A DNA stretch of 64,000 nt. It comes from Caprimulgus europaeus (lineage: Eukaryota > Chordata > Aves > Caprimulgiformes > Caprimulgidae). The DNA lies in contig OU015523.1 of the NCBI GenBank assembly GCA_907165065.1, positions 22,595,834 to 22,659,833 on the forward strand, written 5' to 3'. A model generated the notes under the pieces. It did not search any database. It saw nothing but the letters and a program-made list of their open reading frames with translations, and had not been told where the DNA came from. The position numbers and the translations under genes are program-made. Below, piece by piece: positions 47,234-59,636 of this stretch; the stretch's first letter is position 1; each line of letters begins with the position of its first letter.

Positions 47234-50200
47234 AATAAAAGGAAAAAAAAAAAAAGAGAAAGCAGTGCACTACATGACATACCACTAAGAAATATTTTAT
47301 TCTATTTGAAGGATTATTTCAGCCATCACAGGATGAACTGAGTGGCCAATCTCCATCAGTACTCACAAAACAAGAAAGCTGTACCACCATTGTTCTGCTG
47401 AGTTACTAAAGCCATACTTATTTATTATTTAAGGGAAAAAAAAAAAAGTGATAAGGAGGTCAGGATAAATAAAAGTGCCTGAGTCTGTGCATTAAAGCAC
47501 ATTTTAGTGAATGATAGAATGCTACTGCTGGCAATAGGCATTCAGTCATTCATTGATCAATATCAAATAGTTTTCAGAGTCTTTCAATCAAACATTTAAA
47601 GAGCTTGAGAAAAAAAAAAAAAGAAAAAATGTCAGCTTTTAGAGACAGTTGAAGCTGATATCACTATGGCAACTAAAGTCATCTTTCATGCATTATGCTA
47701 AGGGATGTTACTGCCTATCACATGAAGGCTATTGTCACTGTATTAGATCACATTTTTCATCTTTATTTGTCAAAGAATAGTCAAATTCACCTAAATAGTA
47801 CGATTAGGCTTAGAATGACAACAGCAAGCAATAATTACTTACATCACCACAATGGCAGGTCATTTCCTAGTTGGAGATGTTAACAAGAAGCCAGCAATTC
47901 TACAGTAAATAATGCTGCCCAGTAATGTTAACTAAATCAATGGCAATGCAGCATACCTGACAGCAGCAAACTAAATACAAGGGGTTGGAGTGTAGAAGGG
48001 GTTGGGGGGAAGATGTTTTCAGCCTCACTGCTTACTCTGATATTTATCACAGGCATTATGAAGACCATCTTTTAATTCCTGTAAATTTTTCCAACGAAAT
48101 TGTGACAAGAGACAAATACGCCTTGAAGTACACTGTCTGTCACTGCACACATTTAAACAGCAAGAACAATTTATCCTCCTCTAAAACTATTTTTTACCTG
48201 CAGTGTAATGAAATGGCTTACAGATAAAGAATAGTATTGCAAATTACAAATGGAAGCTGTAAGGACTACCTACTTGCAAAAGAGTCCATTTGGCTGCTGA
48301 CTTTTAGCAGTTTTAAGTATTAGAAGTTATTAGTAGACTAAGGGAAATTATACTGGAGAAACATGTCAATTGTGGCAACATGTTTCCTGATATACTGGAA
48401 ATTCTAACTAAATTTCTTGCCCAGTGTAAATTAAATAAGTCAGAATCATGCTGTGAAGAGACTTGAAGAAAAAGTTTTTGTTTAAGCTATTTGGGTGGAC
48501 ACACTCAGCGCATCTAAAATGCCCATCTACTAAGATATTGCAAGCTATCAGTTTTGAGGTAGCAGTTATCACACTGCCCAGATGTCTTAAAGAGAGCTTA
48601 ACAACTGATTTTCACTAAGATTTATACACTTGAATTATTTTTAGTCCAAGCTGTGATATCACTAAAATTATATAAACTGCTAGTAGTTTTTAGCCAGAAA
48701 AAAATATATATTTATTATACCAGACAAACAACATAAGGTGAAATAAGCTGTCATAACTCCAACCTCAGACAGCTCAAATCCGTTTAAGTATTCAGTGCTT
48801 CCCTGAGCCATTTCCACCATTTCCCTGAAAGAGCAAAAGCAGATCCTCTTGGTTCATTTGTCAGATTAAAAAAAAAAAAAAAAAGAAGAAGTTTAAAACC
48901 CAGGCTTCTGAGAGGCTAAATTATCACATGCTGTTGCATTAATTAAGCAACACACTTCAAATGCTTTTCCAGTTCTGGGTGACTTGGAAACACAAAAGGC
49001 CCTGCAGGCAGCTTTTCCAACAGTTATCTCACTATGCCAATATCTCCTCTATCACACAAATACTCCTTTTCCTCTCTGTAGTGGATTAAAAACTTATTTC
49101 TGTTGAACAATGGTACAAGATCATTTATACAGCCTAGCACCTCTTTCCACTCCCCTTCCCTAGCCTCAAAAATAGAAAAAAAAATGTTGCTATGGATTTA
49201 GAGGGAATGGGTAGAGATTTAGCTGAACATCATTCACTAACCCAGAAAATGAATGTAAATTTTGAGATCTGAAGTAAACAAACTACAACAAAAAAATGCA
49301 AGTGCATAATGCAGCTCACACTGTGGAATCTTTTAGAGCTGCAGAGAGAAAAGGCAGTGCAAGATCAGTATGCAATGCCAACAACTGAGACAGAAAAGAG
49401 AATGCTCTGCCTTAGACTTTCATTGTTATCAGGTTTCCAGTCCGAATCTCAAAGATGTGCCTATTTTCTGTAACATTTGTATAATGTGAAAAAACAAGTT
49501 TCCTCCATACTTACCTTCAGACATAATCAATCAACCTTTCTTGCTATTTCAGGATTTAAAAATGAAACTACATGTTTTGAACTATTTTTAAAAAATAACT
49601 TATTTCTTTTTCACAGTAATTTAATCTTCATAAGAGTCAATAGCTGCATCTTCACTAGCCAAGAGGACTCTCATTTGTGAGTGTCTTCACTCAGAGGAGT
49701 AGAACCTTCGCTATTTTTAGGCTGCTTTTTTCCTTAGGTCTAAATATAGAAAGTTCCTTAATGTGTCTTGGGTAAATGTTAGTTCATAAGCTTAGAAATT
49801 GTACAACATACTTTTAAAGAAAAAAAAAATTCTCCCAGTTTCATGATAAGACTGTTTTATGAAAAAAAAAAAAAACAAAGCTGTTAAGACCTGAATGTTT
49901 TTTTCCTCAGTCAATTTAACAGAAAAGAGTTTCAAATCACGTTTGGTCAAAGACAAAACATGCCTTTGCATACTATAGGCATTTTAGGACTGACGTGAAA
50001 AAGAAGTCTGATGCTATTTTCACTTTCCTATAAAGGCATACAGAAGGTCAATCTATATTCTTTGCTTTCACATCAGGAAAAGAATACAGTATAATTTCCT
50101 AACTTAGAACCCATCACAAAGGATATTGTAATTTTTTCAGTGACAGCTAAGGTGTTTGGCACCTCATAGAGTATGATTCTTTACATCTTTTTCCACTGCT

Positions 50201-51889
50201 TAGTTTATCATGATACTGGCTATGGAAAAGCAATAGGGAGAGACTTAATCCCATCAAACTGGAAGTAAACACCTGTTGTGAAACTCTCTTCACTACAACT
50301 CCTTAAGGACAGAGCCAGTATTAGTCACTATATCTAGCAGTAAAGCATAGCTCTAATTTAAAACACTTTCACTCCAGGGGATAAACCAAAACTAGGATTA
50401 AAAAACAAAGCTAAAAATCTAGGAAGGATAATCTCAAAGTCTCCTAGGGTTTAACATCCCCCATACCTTCATACTCCACATACTTTGGTCTTTCTCCACT
50501 TACACTATAAGCCAAAGTTACAAACAGGCAGCAGGCACAAGCTTGTCTACCTGCTAAAACAGAGCCTTATTAGCACACTAGAACTACTGAACCCTCAAAT
50601 CCTCAGCACAGGGAGATATTCCCGACTGCAGTTACACTCAGGGTAAGCTAACAAGCTGAACCTGCCAAAGCTGTCAGTGTGAATTAATTAACATCTGCCT
50701 CTAGATTTGCACCACCTACTAACAGGCTGGATTACTGTAGGAGGAATCCAGCTATGCTCTCCCAGGTACTCAGAAGTGTCAGGGTACATTAGAGTCTTAA
50801 AGGTAGTTTCAGCAGTAGGTGCAGGTGGGGAAGTGGGTTGTTTAGCCCCTGCTAGAAAATATGCTGGAATGTACATTATTTTCTGTAATAAAATATCATG
50901 CCAGAAGAAAAAGGAGCTAATTAATGTGCTGCTTTTTTCATCCAATGGCAGGATAACTGGCACTGTTGCTCTCACCTCTCAGTCTAGAAACTTTTGAATG
51001 CTCTTAGCAAGCTTTACAAAGCCAGTCAGAGGCAGTGGACTTCCTCTATTTTTGCAAATGTATGTATGTTAGCACAGGCACTAAAAATATGGGGGTTTCT
51101 GTTCAGCTATTGATCAACCTGCTATTCAGTATCATAAAAGAGGCTGCTTTGCCACACTTGTCATTTGTAGCAGGATGAAATAGGCACATACACAATGGAA
51201 AAGGCATATCAGATGTGCTGCAGAAAACTGTGAAGATAGAATATCTACAAGCTGACCTTGTGCAAGTAGAGGACACAGCATTATTTCTTTCTAAACTTGT
51301 TGCGTCTCCTTCCTGACAAATACAGCCCCATATCACATGATAGATACATATAAAATACTATTGAATGTAATTTCCTTCTTTACTAATTCATTCTTAAAAA
51401 TAATTGTGCTTGTACAGTCTTCCCTTCTTAAAAATTTTCATTTTCAGCTTTCCTTTTGTTTTTTTTTTTCCTTTCTTTTACATCAAAGTTTCATGTGGCT
51501 GGTGTGTTGATGTGAGACTACTCATCAGTCTAGGGTAGTTCTATCAAGTTTTTCATCAAGCTGAAGTCTGATCACATGCTGCTCTGGAAAAGTTTTGCAG
51601 TTCCCTGTACCCCAAAACTCAGACATATTCTGAAATCACATTTGATATGTTAGTTGTAAATTCTGAGGCTTGACTCAAGGCAATAAGGTTGCTACTGATA
51701 TAAAGTGAAAATGCCTTAAAATTGCTGGGAATATTATGCTAGGTCAAATGCTCATTTTAAGGTATATTAATTGGAAATATAAAAGTGTTTTTCTGATTTC
51801 TTTCTTTGTCAGGAGTCATCCTCTGCACTGATGTCCTTGTCAGATATATTCCCTCAAATGGTAAACATCCTCTTGCCATTTAATCTTTT

Positions 51890-51916
51890 TATATATATAT
51901 AAATAGTGTGTGTGTG
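51890..51916 (+). repeat. Short compound (AT)n-(TG)n microsatellite
   Basis: About six AT units, then AAATA, then five TG units. Confidence 0.85.
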
Positions 51917-52753
51917 CAATGTGAGAGCTATAAGAACAAATAAAAAGAATTGTATTTGTTTATGAGATTCATTCCTGGTCTCATGCTCAGTGGTGCTGGT
52001 TCTGAATTACACAGTCATGCCTACAGTTTTCCTATCTCTGAAATATATCTCTTCAAAGAAGACAAAGGATTCAGAGGAAGAAAAATGGCTTAAAGTCATT
52101 AAATAAGTCATGGAATATATTTCTGTAACATTGAATTTATGAACTTATTTGGAAGAAAAATAGAAATATAAGTTAGTTGTGCTTCTTTGTCCAGGTGTTG
52201 TTTTTAAAAAAGTTTATATGAGATATCACATCCTCAAAGGAAAGATTGTGTCAATGGCTATAAGTCACAAAGTTTTTGAACTGTAAGGTGAAAATACCAG
52301 CTCTCACCTTTACTGACTCTCCATAATAATAGGAAAGTCTTGATGCAGTTTCCTCATCTGTGGGAGTTATAATTTTGCTGCCATGTGTATAGATGACACA
52401 TTGACCTTAACTGCAAATCATGGTGTCCTATCAACTACATGGAAAATAAATGGGGTACTTCTGCTTGACATTGCAGCATAGGGCCAGCTGCTGTTTAGTC
52501 CTTACATGGAAACTAAGCAGAAGAAATGGAAGTCCTGTACCTGTGTTTGCAAAAGTGAAGATAATACCCTACCTCTACACAAGTTTGATTTTCGCCTGTA
52601 ATTGTTCCTAGGGTTTGTCTGTCATGTACTGGAGCCAACAACCTACACTGCATGAAGGAATACAACAGTATGCATACTTACTCTGTCTTCTGAGACATAG
52701 CTTTAAATTCTATTTTTAATGATTCTGGCTTTCTGTAATCCTAAAGGAAATTA

Positions 52754-52781
52754 ATGAGATAAATGTGCATATTTATCTCAT
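52754..52781. repeat. Perfect 11-bp inverted repeat, 6-nt loop
   Basis: ATGAGATAAAT and ATTTATCTCAT are exact reverse complements around GTGCAT. A TGCATATGTATGCA near-palindrome follows directly (52781-52795). There is no known association. Confidence 0.8.
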
Positions 52782-53367
52782 GCATATGTATGCATTTTGT
52801 CTATACAAATCTAGGTGTTTCATTCAGAAATGATGAACCATTTTAATTATTCTGGGTGTCACACCTATCAGTAATTAATCATTTATATGAATCCCAAACA
52901 AAGTGAAGTACTACACTGAAACTAACTTCAGAAAATTTTAAACATTTCCCTTAAGCAAGATAAAAATATCCATGTATTTTAAAATAAATTTAATGACAAG
53001 CTTTAAATGTAACTTTTATTTTAATTAAAACTGAACATATGCATTCCAAATTCTGGCTATTACTGTTTAAGACAGAAATTCAGCTATCCTGTAATTGTAC
53101 ACCTACAGGCACATACAATGGAGAGGTGAGCTCTTGACAATATTATTTTTTTTCATTTCCACTTCAAAATCATCCATCCCAAAAAGGTAACATGGCTGCA
53201 GAAATAGTTGTTAGACATATATATATATACATACAAGAAAGGAAAGGTTGAGAGAAAAAAAAAATGCCGACAACAATAAAAAAAAAAAGTGAAAAGATTA
53301 TCCTACCATGATTTTGGGGGTGGGGGCTTGACAGATTCTCTCAAATTCTTGCTACCATTATCATGTC

Positions 53368-53525
53368 CTGGATTGCTGCCCGTAAAGTTTTTTTGTAGCA
53401 GGAAAGAGGGAAGTGTAACTGTCACATACCAGATTGCTGTCTGTAGTTTTCCTGCAGCAGGAAAGAGGGAAATCCCAGATTCCTGCCTGTAAAGCCTACC
53501 CATAATAGGATACAGGGAAATGTGA
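53368..53525 (+). repeat. Three-copy imperfect tandem repeat
   Basis: Units start with CTGGATTGCTGCCCGTAAAG (53368), CCAGATTGCTGTCTGTAG (53429) and CCAGATTCCTGCCTGTAAAG (53474). Each continues with a form of GCAGGAAAGAGGGAA. Unit lengths are about 61, 45 and 52 bp. TTTCCTGCAGCAGGAAA inside unit 2 is nearly palindromic. Confidence 0.8.
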
Positions 53526-53697
53526 CTCAAATTCATTGATACCCTTGACTGGAAAAAAGGTGCAACATCCCTAGATTCATAAATAGGTAAATTTACTTAG
53601 TAGCTAAGCTTAGGAGTATACAATTAGGTGTACAGTTAGTTATCATTCACCAGTCACTTGGGGTTCATAGTTACAAGAAGAAAAAGAGAAGAGAAAA

Positions 53698-53720
53698 AGA
53701 GAGAGAGAGAGAGAGAGAGG
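53698..53720 (+). repeat. (GA)n microsatellite
   Basis: About ten GA dinucleotides lie within a longer purine-only stretch that begins near 53674. Confidence 0.95.
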
Positions 53721-54120
53721 GGAGAGGATTGATAAATATCACCAGTCCTGGTTCCAATGTTGGTCCAGCCAGTGGGGGGTTTGTAGGTAAGCTGGTTCTG
53801 GAACCCCTCTTTACTGGAGTTTGTGTTCCCTTTTTATGCTTGTTGCTCATCACAGATCATCCTTCTTCCATACTGGCAGTTTCATTTCAGGGTAGAGCTC
53901 AGAAGGTCTTTGCTTCAGGGTTTTTTGCATCTTGCGAGTGTTTGAGACATTCCCTGGAAAGGCTCAGGGGATCTCTACCCCCTGCTGCCTTATTGAGTCA
54001 TCTCCTTCCCTTGTCCACATCCTTGAGCAAACAGTCCTCTGTTTCAGGGAATTACAAGTTAGACATGGTGCTAAGACTGTGTTCAGATTGTTATTCCAGT
54101 TGGTCTTCTACAATAATCTA

Positions 54121-57100
54121 TTAATTAATTCCCTTCTTTCATTCACATCTTCACTGAATCTTTTATTTATTTGTACCAGTATTGGCTACATTTAAGACTG
54201 TATTCAGATATTCTGGATAAGCTGGTCATGAAGTTGAAAGGACTTGGACTGTCTACCCTTGGTCAGCTATTGACACACCTCTTTTCCTTCACATTTGTAC
54301 TGCTGTTACACCATCAGAGAGCAAATCTGACTTTGAGTAAATCACCTTAGGAGTCATGCTAAGTTTTGCACAGTAGAGGAAAGGTTTGTCAGGCATGAAA
54401 GCTCTCATTCAAAACTTAGAAATGTAAGGGATCTTTGCACTAACTAATGGTCACTGGTGATTGAAACACAGAAGTCTCTCAAGTCAGCCATATTTGCTAC
54501 TTTTTTACAGAAAAAAGTGATTCCAAACCTACACTGCTTAATTGCACTAACTTTTGGTGAAGCAAGTATCTTTGTTCCCTAAATTCTCTCTTTTCAAACC
54601 TATTATGATATTTTTTTTATTCTAATCATATTCTAAACCCTTAAATTTGACATTTAATCTCTGAATTCTTTCCAGATCTTTATAAACATACAGTTGTTTC
54701 TCCATTCTGTGCCATTTTTGATGTCTCAGTGACACATGAAAATCATGTTTTAATTTTGTTTCTGAAGACCTGTTTATTTTCAAGAGTTTTGTTTTTATGT
54801 CAGATGGTTGTCACATGCTAGACACTGTGCATTTCTTCTGCTTTCTCTCCTGTGACTTAGAATGTGTTAATACAAAAATAAATAAGATAAATAATTTCTG
54901 CATATATCTTACATTAACCTTCTCAGGAGTGCTTTAGGACAAAAAAGGATGCTCTATCTCTCATCAGCTAGGTTTGGGTCTTGTTCAAGCTACTGTCCTT
55001 CTTATTCAGCCTACACACCTGTTTCCCTGCTCTGAAAACTAGGTTTTGGAAATAAATGTCAGAACTGAACATTACCCAGATCATCTTATAAGGACTTGGA
55101 AGCATATCCTTATGTCCAAGCATTTGACATAGTTAATGGATCTGGTGGCAGAAACATGATTTTTATTCATTTTTTAAATTCATGCTTCGGTGCTGATCAT
55201 AAGTGCCAGCAATTGCAGAGCTTGGTGTATCGGTATTACAGTCACTACTGTTCTTTCCCCATACCACATAAAGGTTTTACTGCAGTGGAATAAACAACAT
55301 CCCCTCTGTGCAGAGGATAGCTGCTAAGTTGCAAGGCTGTATTAGAGTATCAAGATCAGCTGAGGTCAAGAGGGAAGAAAAAGAACTATTAACAAATCAA
55401 TGTATCTTCTTGTTTTTGTGCTGTGTAGAGACAATTTTTGCATCCAGTTTTTGCTTGTTACTGGTGAGTTTGCTGTCCTCCTGCCTCACAGGCACTGCAG
55501 TCCTCTATACAACCCTTGATTGCTCAGACAAAGAATCCACTCTTTGGCTGCAAATGCTTAAAGTCTTTGATATAAAGCCAGCCAAGAAAACTAATGACTA
55601 ACTGAATAAATCGCTCAGCTGCAAAATGAAAAGCATACTAGATTAGAATGGAAAATAAGAGTAGAGGTGACTTTAGAGCCATCATTTTTTTTTCCTGCTT
55701 TTGTCAGTGGAAAAACTATAATTTCCCTTTATGTTCGCCAATGGCAAAATGTGATTTATGGCCTATTTTTTTTAAAGTGTATTTATAGTTGTGCTCATGA
55801 AAGGTGCCACACTAACAGCTCACTAGGCTTCACTATTCTATTAAAATGCAGTTAGAGCAGAGGCAAGGGTGAGAACCCTTTTTTTTTTTTTTTTTTTTCT
55901 TTTTCTCTCTGCTCCAATACCTGTTTGTTGCTGCACAACACCCTCTTACTCCAGGCTAGATAGATACTTAATAAGTCAAAAGTTTTCCCGGAAGAGATTA
56001 TCATCATAAACCCAATGTCATTACATTTTTTTCTGCAACTTTAGAGCTTATTTGAATGAATTTCAAGCTAAAATACTACAAGTTTCATATGTTATACCTG
56101 TCTCTCAAAGTAGGGACAATAGGATCTTATTTGTGATTACTTCAGTCTTGTGAAACACATAGTAAGTGGCACACTTTTCAGAAGAGTGAATTCATATCAG
56201 GAATTTTATAAATAATGAACATTGATATGACTCAAGGATGCCAGTTTCTGTGTGAGAAGATTGCAGTTCTGAAAAACAAAAATATCCTACATTGTTTGTT
56301 AGAAAGTGTCCTTCTTATCAAATTTTCCCCAACCAGAATTTATATGATATAGGAAAAAAAATAATGTCAGAATTGATATTTAGAAGATTTTTTAAATTTA
56401 ATAAAATCTACAGAGATTATAATAACTAAGATGGCATTTTTTTCTGTGCTGTATAAAAATACATAGGAAGTCTTGGGATCTCTCTGGCTTTTGATTGCCA
56501 CCCAAAAGACCATGCAAAAGCATTAAAAAGAGTTAACATCAATGCAGCTACCAAAACAAATTATTCTTAAAACTATGCATTACAGCTGACTGGCAGTTAC
56601 AACTCGTCTTATAAAGGATAAAAAGCTTACGGTCCCTTAGATGCAGAGAAAGAAGCAGATGGAATACGCTGTGTTTCTCTGGGTTTAACAGAAAAATTCA
56701 GCATCAGATGTGACCTGCTGCAGCTTACAGAAGGAATAATGTGCTACCTATATTTTAGTGTTTTTGGTCATTATTGTTAATCCTTTAGTCAACCTGCAAT
56801 ATATTATAAAAATATTGAGAGCAAAGTCACCCAACCAAATAAATCTCTTATTGTACAATTGTTTTGTCCCTACAATACTACCTGAAATTAAAAGCCATAA
56901 AGGTGAAAGGAATGTTAGAACAAAATGCTGAAAGAAGCATGCAGTCTAATAGCTATCAGGCCTTCACTAAAGATATATTTTCTGATTATGGATTCAGGCA
57001 GTGATCCTATTGGCTGATTCAGAAATAATTATCACTTTCAGGAGGATTTATTAATTTTCAACAAAAATATAAGTACTTCTTGCTTATATAGCACCTCACG

Positions 57101-57590
57101 ATACTAAAAAATTGAAAAATATTTAGCCTCTATTTTGTCAGAACTTAGTTCTTAAAAATTCAGAAGAATTTTTTCTTTTCCAAGGAACATAGCAAATACT
57201 GAAATAATATTTCAGTATCTGAAACAAAATAACTTATTAAATTCAATCTATATGGCAATAATACTGTTAGGATTTTTCAAAAAATGTGTCTTATTTTGCA
57301 ATCAAGAGGGAAGACTTCTACTGCAAACTGAGGATCTGACACACGTCACATAATTAACATCTCTGTGGTTTTCACCCATCAGTTTGTATTACACTGTTGC
57401 ATGGTCAAAAGACCATTAAAACACTGCAACTATCCAATCAATGACACTGATGATTAATACTGCAGTCAAAATCTGTCTCTGATTTACACTTTCCAGAAGA
57501 CTTTCTGTAATTAAAATTGTTGAATAACTAAAAACAAAACAAAAAAAAATTCTCAGGACCCTCATGATTACCTTTTATCCATCTTCATTA
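54121..57590. other. Unannotated AT-rich interval
   Basis: Nothing was recognised. A T20-type run lies at about 55879-55898. Frames at 55096-55293, 55308-55601 and 55667-55855 have no domain. Confidence 0.55.
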
Positions 57591-57617
57591 GTAATAAACA
57601 GGAAGAAGTAGAAACCT

Positions 57618-57974
57618 GTGTGCGGTTGCAGTGCCACGACCTCATTGCGATCACAGAGAAATGGTGGGACAGCTTGTATGATTGAAATACTGTCCTGGAT
57701 TGGTAAGCCCTCTTTAGGAAAGACAGGCCAGGAAGTTGCCCTTTATGTGAAAGAACAACTAGAATGTATCCAGTTCCACTTAGAGATAGATGATGGAAGG
57801 GTGGAGAGCCTATGGGTGAAAATTAAGGGGTGCACTAACACAGGTTACATTGTTGCAGGTGTTTACTACAGGCCACCTGATTGGAATGAGGTGGATGAGG
57901 CCTTCTACAGGCAGCTGAGAGTAGCCTCAAGATCACAGGCTCTGGTTCTCATGGGGGTCTTAAAATCACCCTGA
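57618..57974 (+). pseudogene. CR1 endonuclease N-terminal remnant
   Basis: This 118-residue frame enters CR1 register near the middle (QEVALYVKEQLECIQFHLEI, then VESLWVKIKG and GVYYRPPDWNEVDEAFYRQL). It reaches LVLMG, where the family GDFNHPDICW motif follows. The aspartate and asparagine of GDFN are lost by local changes, and the frame then runs into the nested insert. The TEKWWD segment lies upstream in a different frame. Confidence 0.88.
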
Positions 57975-57978
57975 CATC

Positions 57979-58055
57979 CTGCTCCAGCAGAGGGATTGGA
58001 CTAGATGATCTTTTCAGGTCCCTTCCGATCCCTAACATTCTGTGATTCTATGATT
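57979..58055 (+). mobile_element. Nested 77-bp CR1 3' terminus (group B) inside CR1
   Basis: The host CR1 should read CCTGAYATC then TGYTGGAAAAGC without interruption. Here CTGACATC ends at 57978 and TGTTGGAAAAGC resumes at 58056. The 77 bp between are the extreme 3' end of a group B CR1: CTGCTCCAGCAGAGGGATTG, GATGATCTTTTCAGGTCCC, then ATTCTGTGATTCTATGAT. It has the same orientation as its host. No target-site duplication is evident, as is usual for CR1. It is among the shortest CR1 insertions that can be recognised with confidence, because the host reading frame defines both junctions. Confidence 0.93.
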
Positions 58056-58352
58056 TGTTGGAAAAGCAACATGGCCAGTCACATGCAGTCCAAGAGGTTC
58101 CTGCAATGCATGGAGAATAACTCCTCCAGTTGTGGAAGAGCAGTGGAAGAGCTGACAAGGAGAGGTGTGATTCTGGACCTTGTTTTTACTAACAATGAAG
58201 GGCTGGTTGGGGACGTGAAGGTTAGGGGCAGCCTGGGTTGCAGTGACCATGAGATGGTGGAGTTCAGGATCTCATCTGGAAGATTCAAGCCAATAAGTAG
58301 GGTTGCAACTCTGGACTTTAGAAGAGCCAATTTCACCCTCTTCAAGGCCTAA
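58056..58352 (+). pseudogene. CR1 endonuclease C-terminal remnant
   Basis: Downstream of the nested insert the endonuclease resumes: CWKSNMASHMQSKRFLQCME, then a LDLVFTNNEGLVGDVKVRGS segment and GCSDHEMVEFRISSG with the SDH catalytic triplet. DFRRANFTLFKA then runs to a stop. This matches the left-edge CR1 fragment (1-625) segment for segment. Confidence 0.9.
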
Positions 58353-59294
58353 TTGGGGGTATCCCATGTACTAGAGTGTTGGAAGGTAAGAGAGCCCAGG
58401 AGAGTTGGTTAATGCCCAAGCACTACTTCCTCCAAGCCCTAAGAGGGAGCCCGATGCATTCCTAGGACAAAAAACTCAGGCAAGAGTGGAAGGATGTTCC
58501 CGTGGATGAGCAAGGAGCTCATGGAAAAACTCAAAGGTCCATGGAATGTGGAAAAAGGGTCTAGCCACCTGGGAGGAGTATAGGGATGGGCCTGCAGGGA
58601 TGCAACTAGGAAGGCTAAGGCCCACTTGGAACTAAATCTGGCAAAGGAGGTTAAAGACAACAAGAAGGGCTTTTTTAGGTCCATCAATAACAAAAGGAAG
58701 ACCAGGAAAAATGTGGACCCGCTGTTGAATGAGGTCAGTGCCCTGGTAACAAGAGACACTGAGAAGGCAGAGATACTGAATGCCTTCTTTGCTTCAGTCT
58801 TTACCGCTAAAAGTGCCTCTCAGGAATCCCAGATGCTAGAGGGAAGAGAGAGTCTGGAGGGAGGAAGACTGCCCCTTGGTTGAGGAAGAAGTGGTCAGAG
58901 ATAATCTAAACAAAATCAACATACACAAATTCATGAGCCCCGATGGGATGCACTCACATGTGCTGAAGGAGCTGTTGGAAATAATCATTAAACCACTCTC
59001 TATCAAAAGGTCCTGGACAACGGGAGAGGTGCCTGAAGACTGGAGGATAGCCAATGTCACTCCAGTCTTCAAAAAGGGCAAGAAGGAGGATCCAGGCAAC
59101 TACAGGCCAGTCAGCCTCACTTCCATCCCTGGAAAGGTGATGGAACAGCTCATTCTTCATACCATCTCCAAGCAGCTGGAAGAAAAGAAGGTTATCAGGA
59201 GTAGTCAACGTGGTTTCACTAAGGGAAAAGCATGCTTGACCAATCTGGTAGTCTTCTATGATGTCATCACCAGCTGGGTAGATGAGGGGAAACC

Positions 59295-59636
59295 GTGGAT
59301 GTTGTCTACCTTGCTTTCAGCAAGGCTTTTGATACTGTCCCCCACAACATTCTTGTAGCAAAGCTTAAAAGGAATGGGATAGATGAGTGGATGGTGAGGT
59401 GGATTGAGAACTGGCTGACTGTCAGAGCTCAGAAGGTTCTGATCAGTGGCACAGAATCTAGTTGGAGGCCTATAAATAGCGGTGTTCCTCAGGGGTCGGT
59501 AATGGGTCCGGTCTTGTTTAACATCTTCATCAATGACCTGGATGTACGGATAGAATCCAACCTCAGCAAGTTTGCTGATGATACAAAGCTGGGAGGAGTG
59601 GCTGACACACCAGAAGGCTGTGCTGCCATTCAATGA
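59295..59636 (+). pseudogene. CR1 RT palm remnant, catalytic Asp replaced (twin of 32625-32966)
   Basis: This 113-residue open stretch carries [32 protein letters not shown] and FADDTKLGG. It ends at a stop where CR1 continues (Q followed by TGA). The motif A aspartate is alanine, and the upstream frame is shifted by a missing base near 59290. The inverted copy at 32625-32966 has the same two changes and the same stop. Confidence 0.9.

Larger units (their letters stand above)
46160..53360. other. Long unannotated AT-rich interval
   Basis: About 7.2 kb hold no recognisable gene or transposon. Minor items are a direct repeat plus hairpin (46657-46728), a G-run (47219-47233), an A16 run (about 48869-48884), AT/TG dinucleotides (51890-51916), a hairpin (52754-52781) and a (TA)n run at about 53216-53229. 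The frames at 50688-50975 (minus) and 50707-50997 (plus) overlap each other and show no domain. Confidence 0.5.
53361..54120. other. Unclassified repeat-like patch, possibly a decayed LTR or other mobile element
   Basis: This 750-bp stretch is less AT-rich than its flanks. It contains a three-copy imperfect tandem repeat (53368-53525), an A/G-rich to (GA)n tract (53680-53720) and then mixed sequence with CCAGTCCTGGTTCC and GGGAATTACAAG segments. A 131-codon frame (53729-54124) has no recognisable domain. The tandem repeats and composition resemble regulatory parts of retroviral LTRs, but I cannot match a family or define ends. Confidence 0.3.

Noticed and set aside
50688-50997. Overlapping open frames on opposite strands (95 and 96 codons)
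   Set aside because: Neither shows a domain, signal peptide or periodic codon bias I could defend. Frames of this length are expected by chance in 64 kb.
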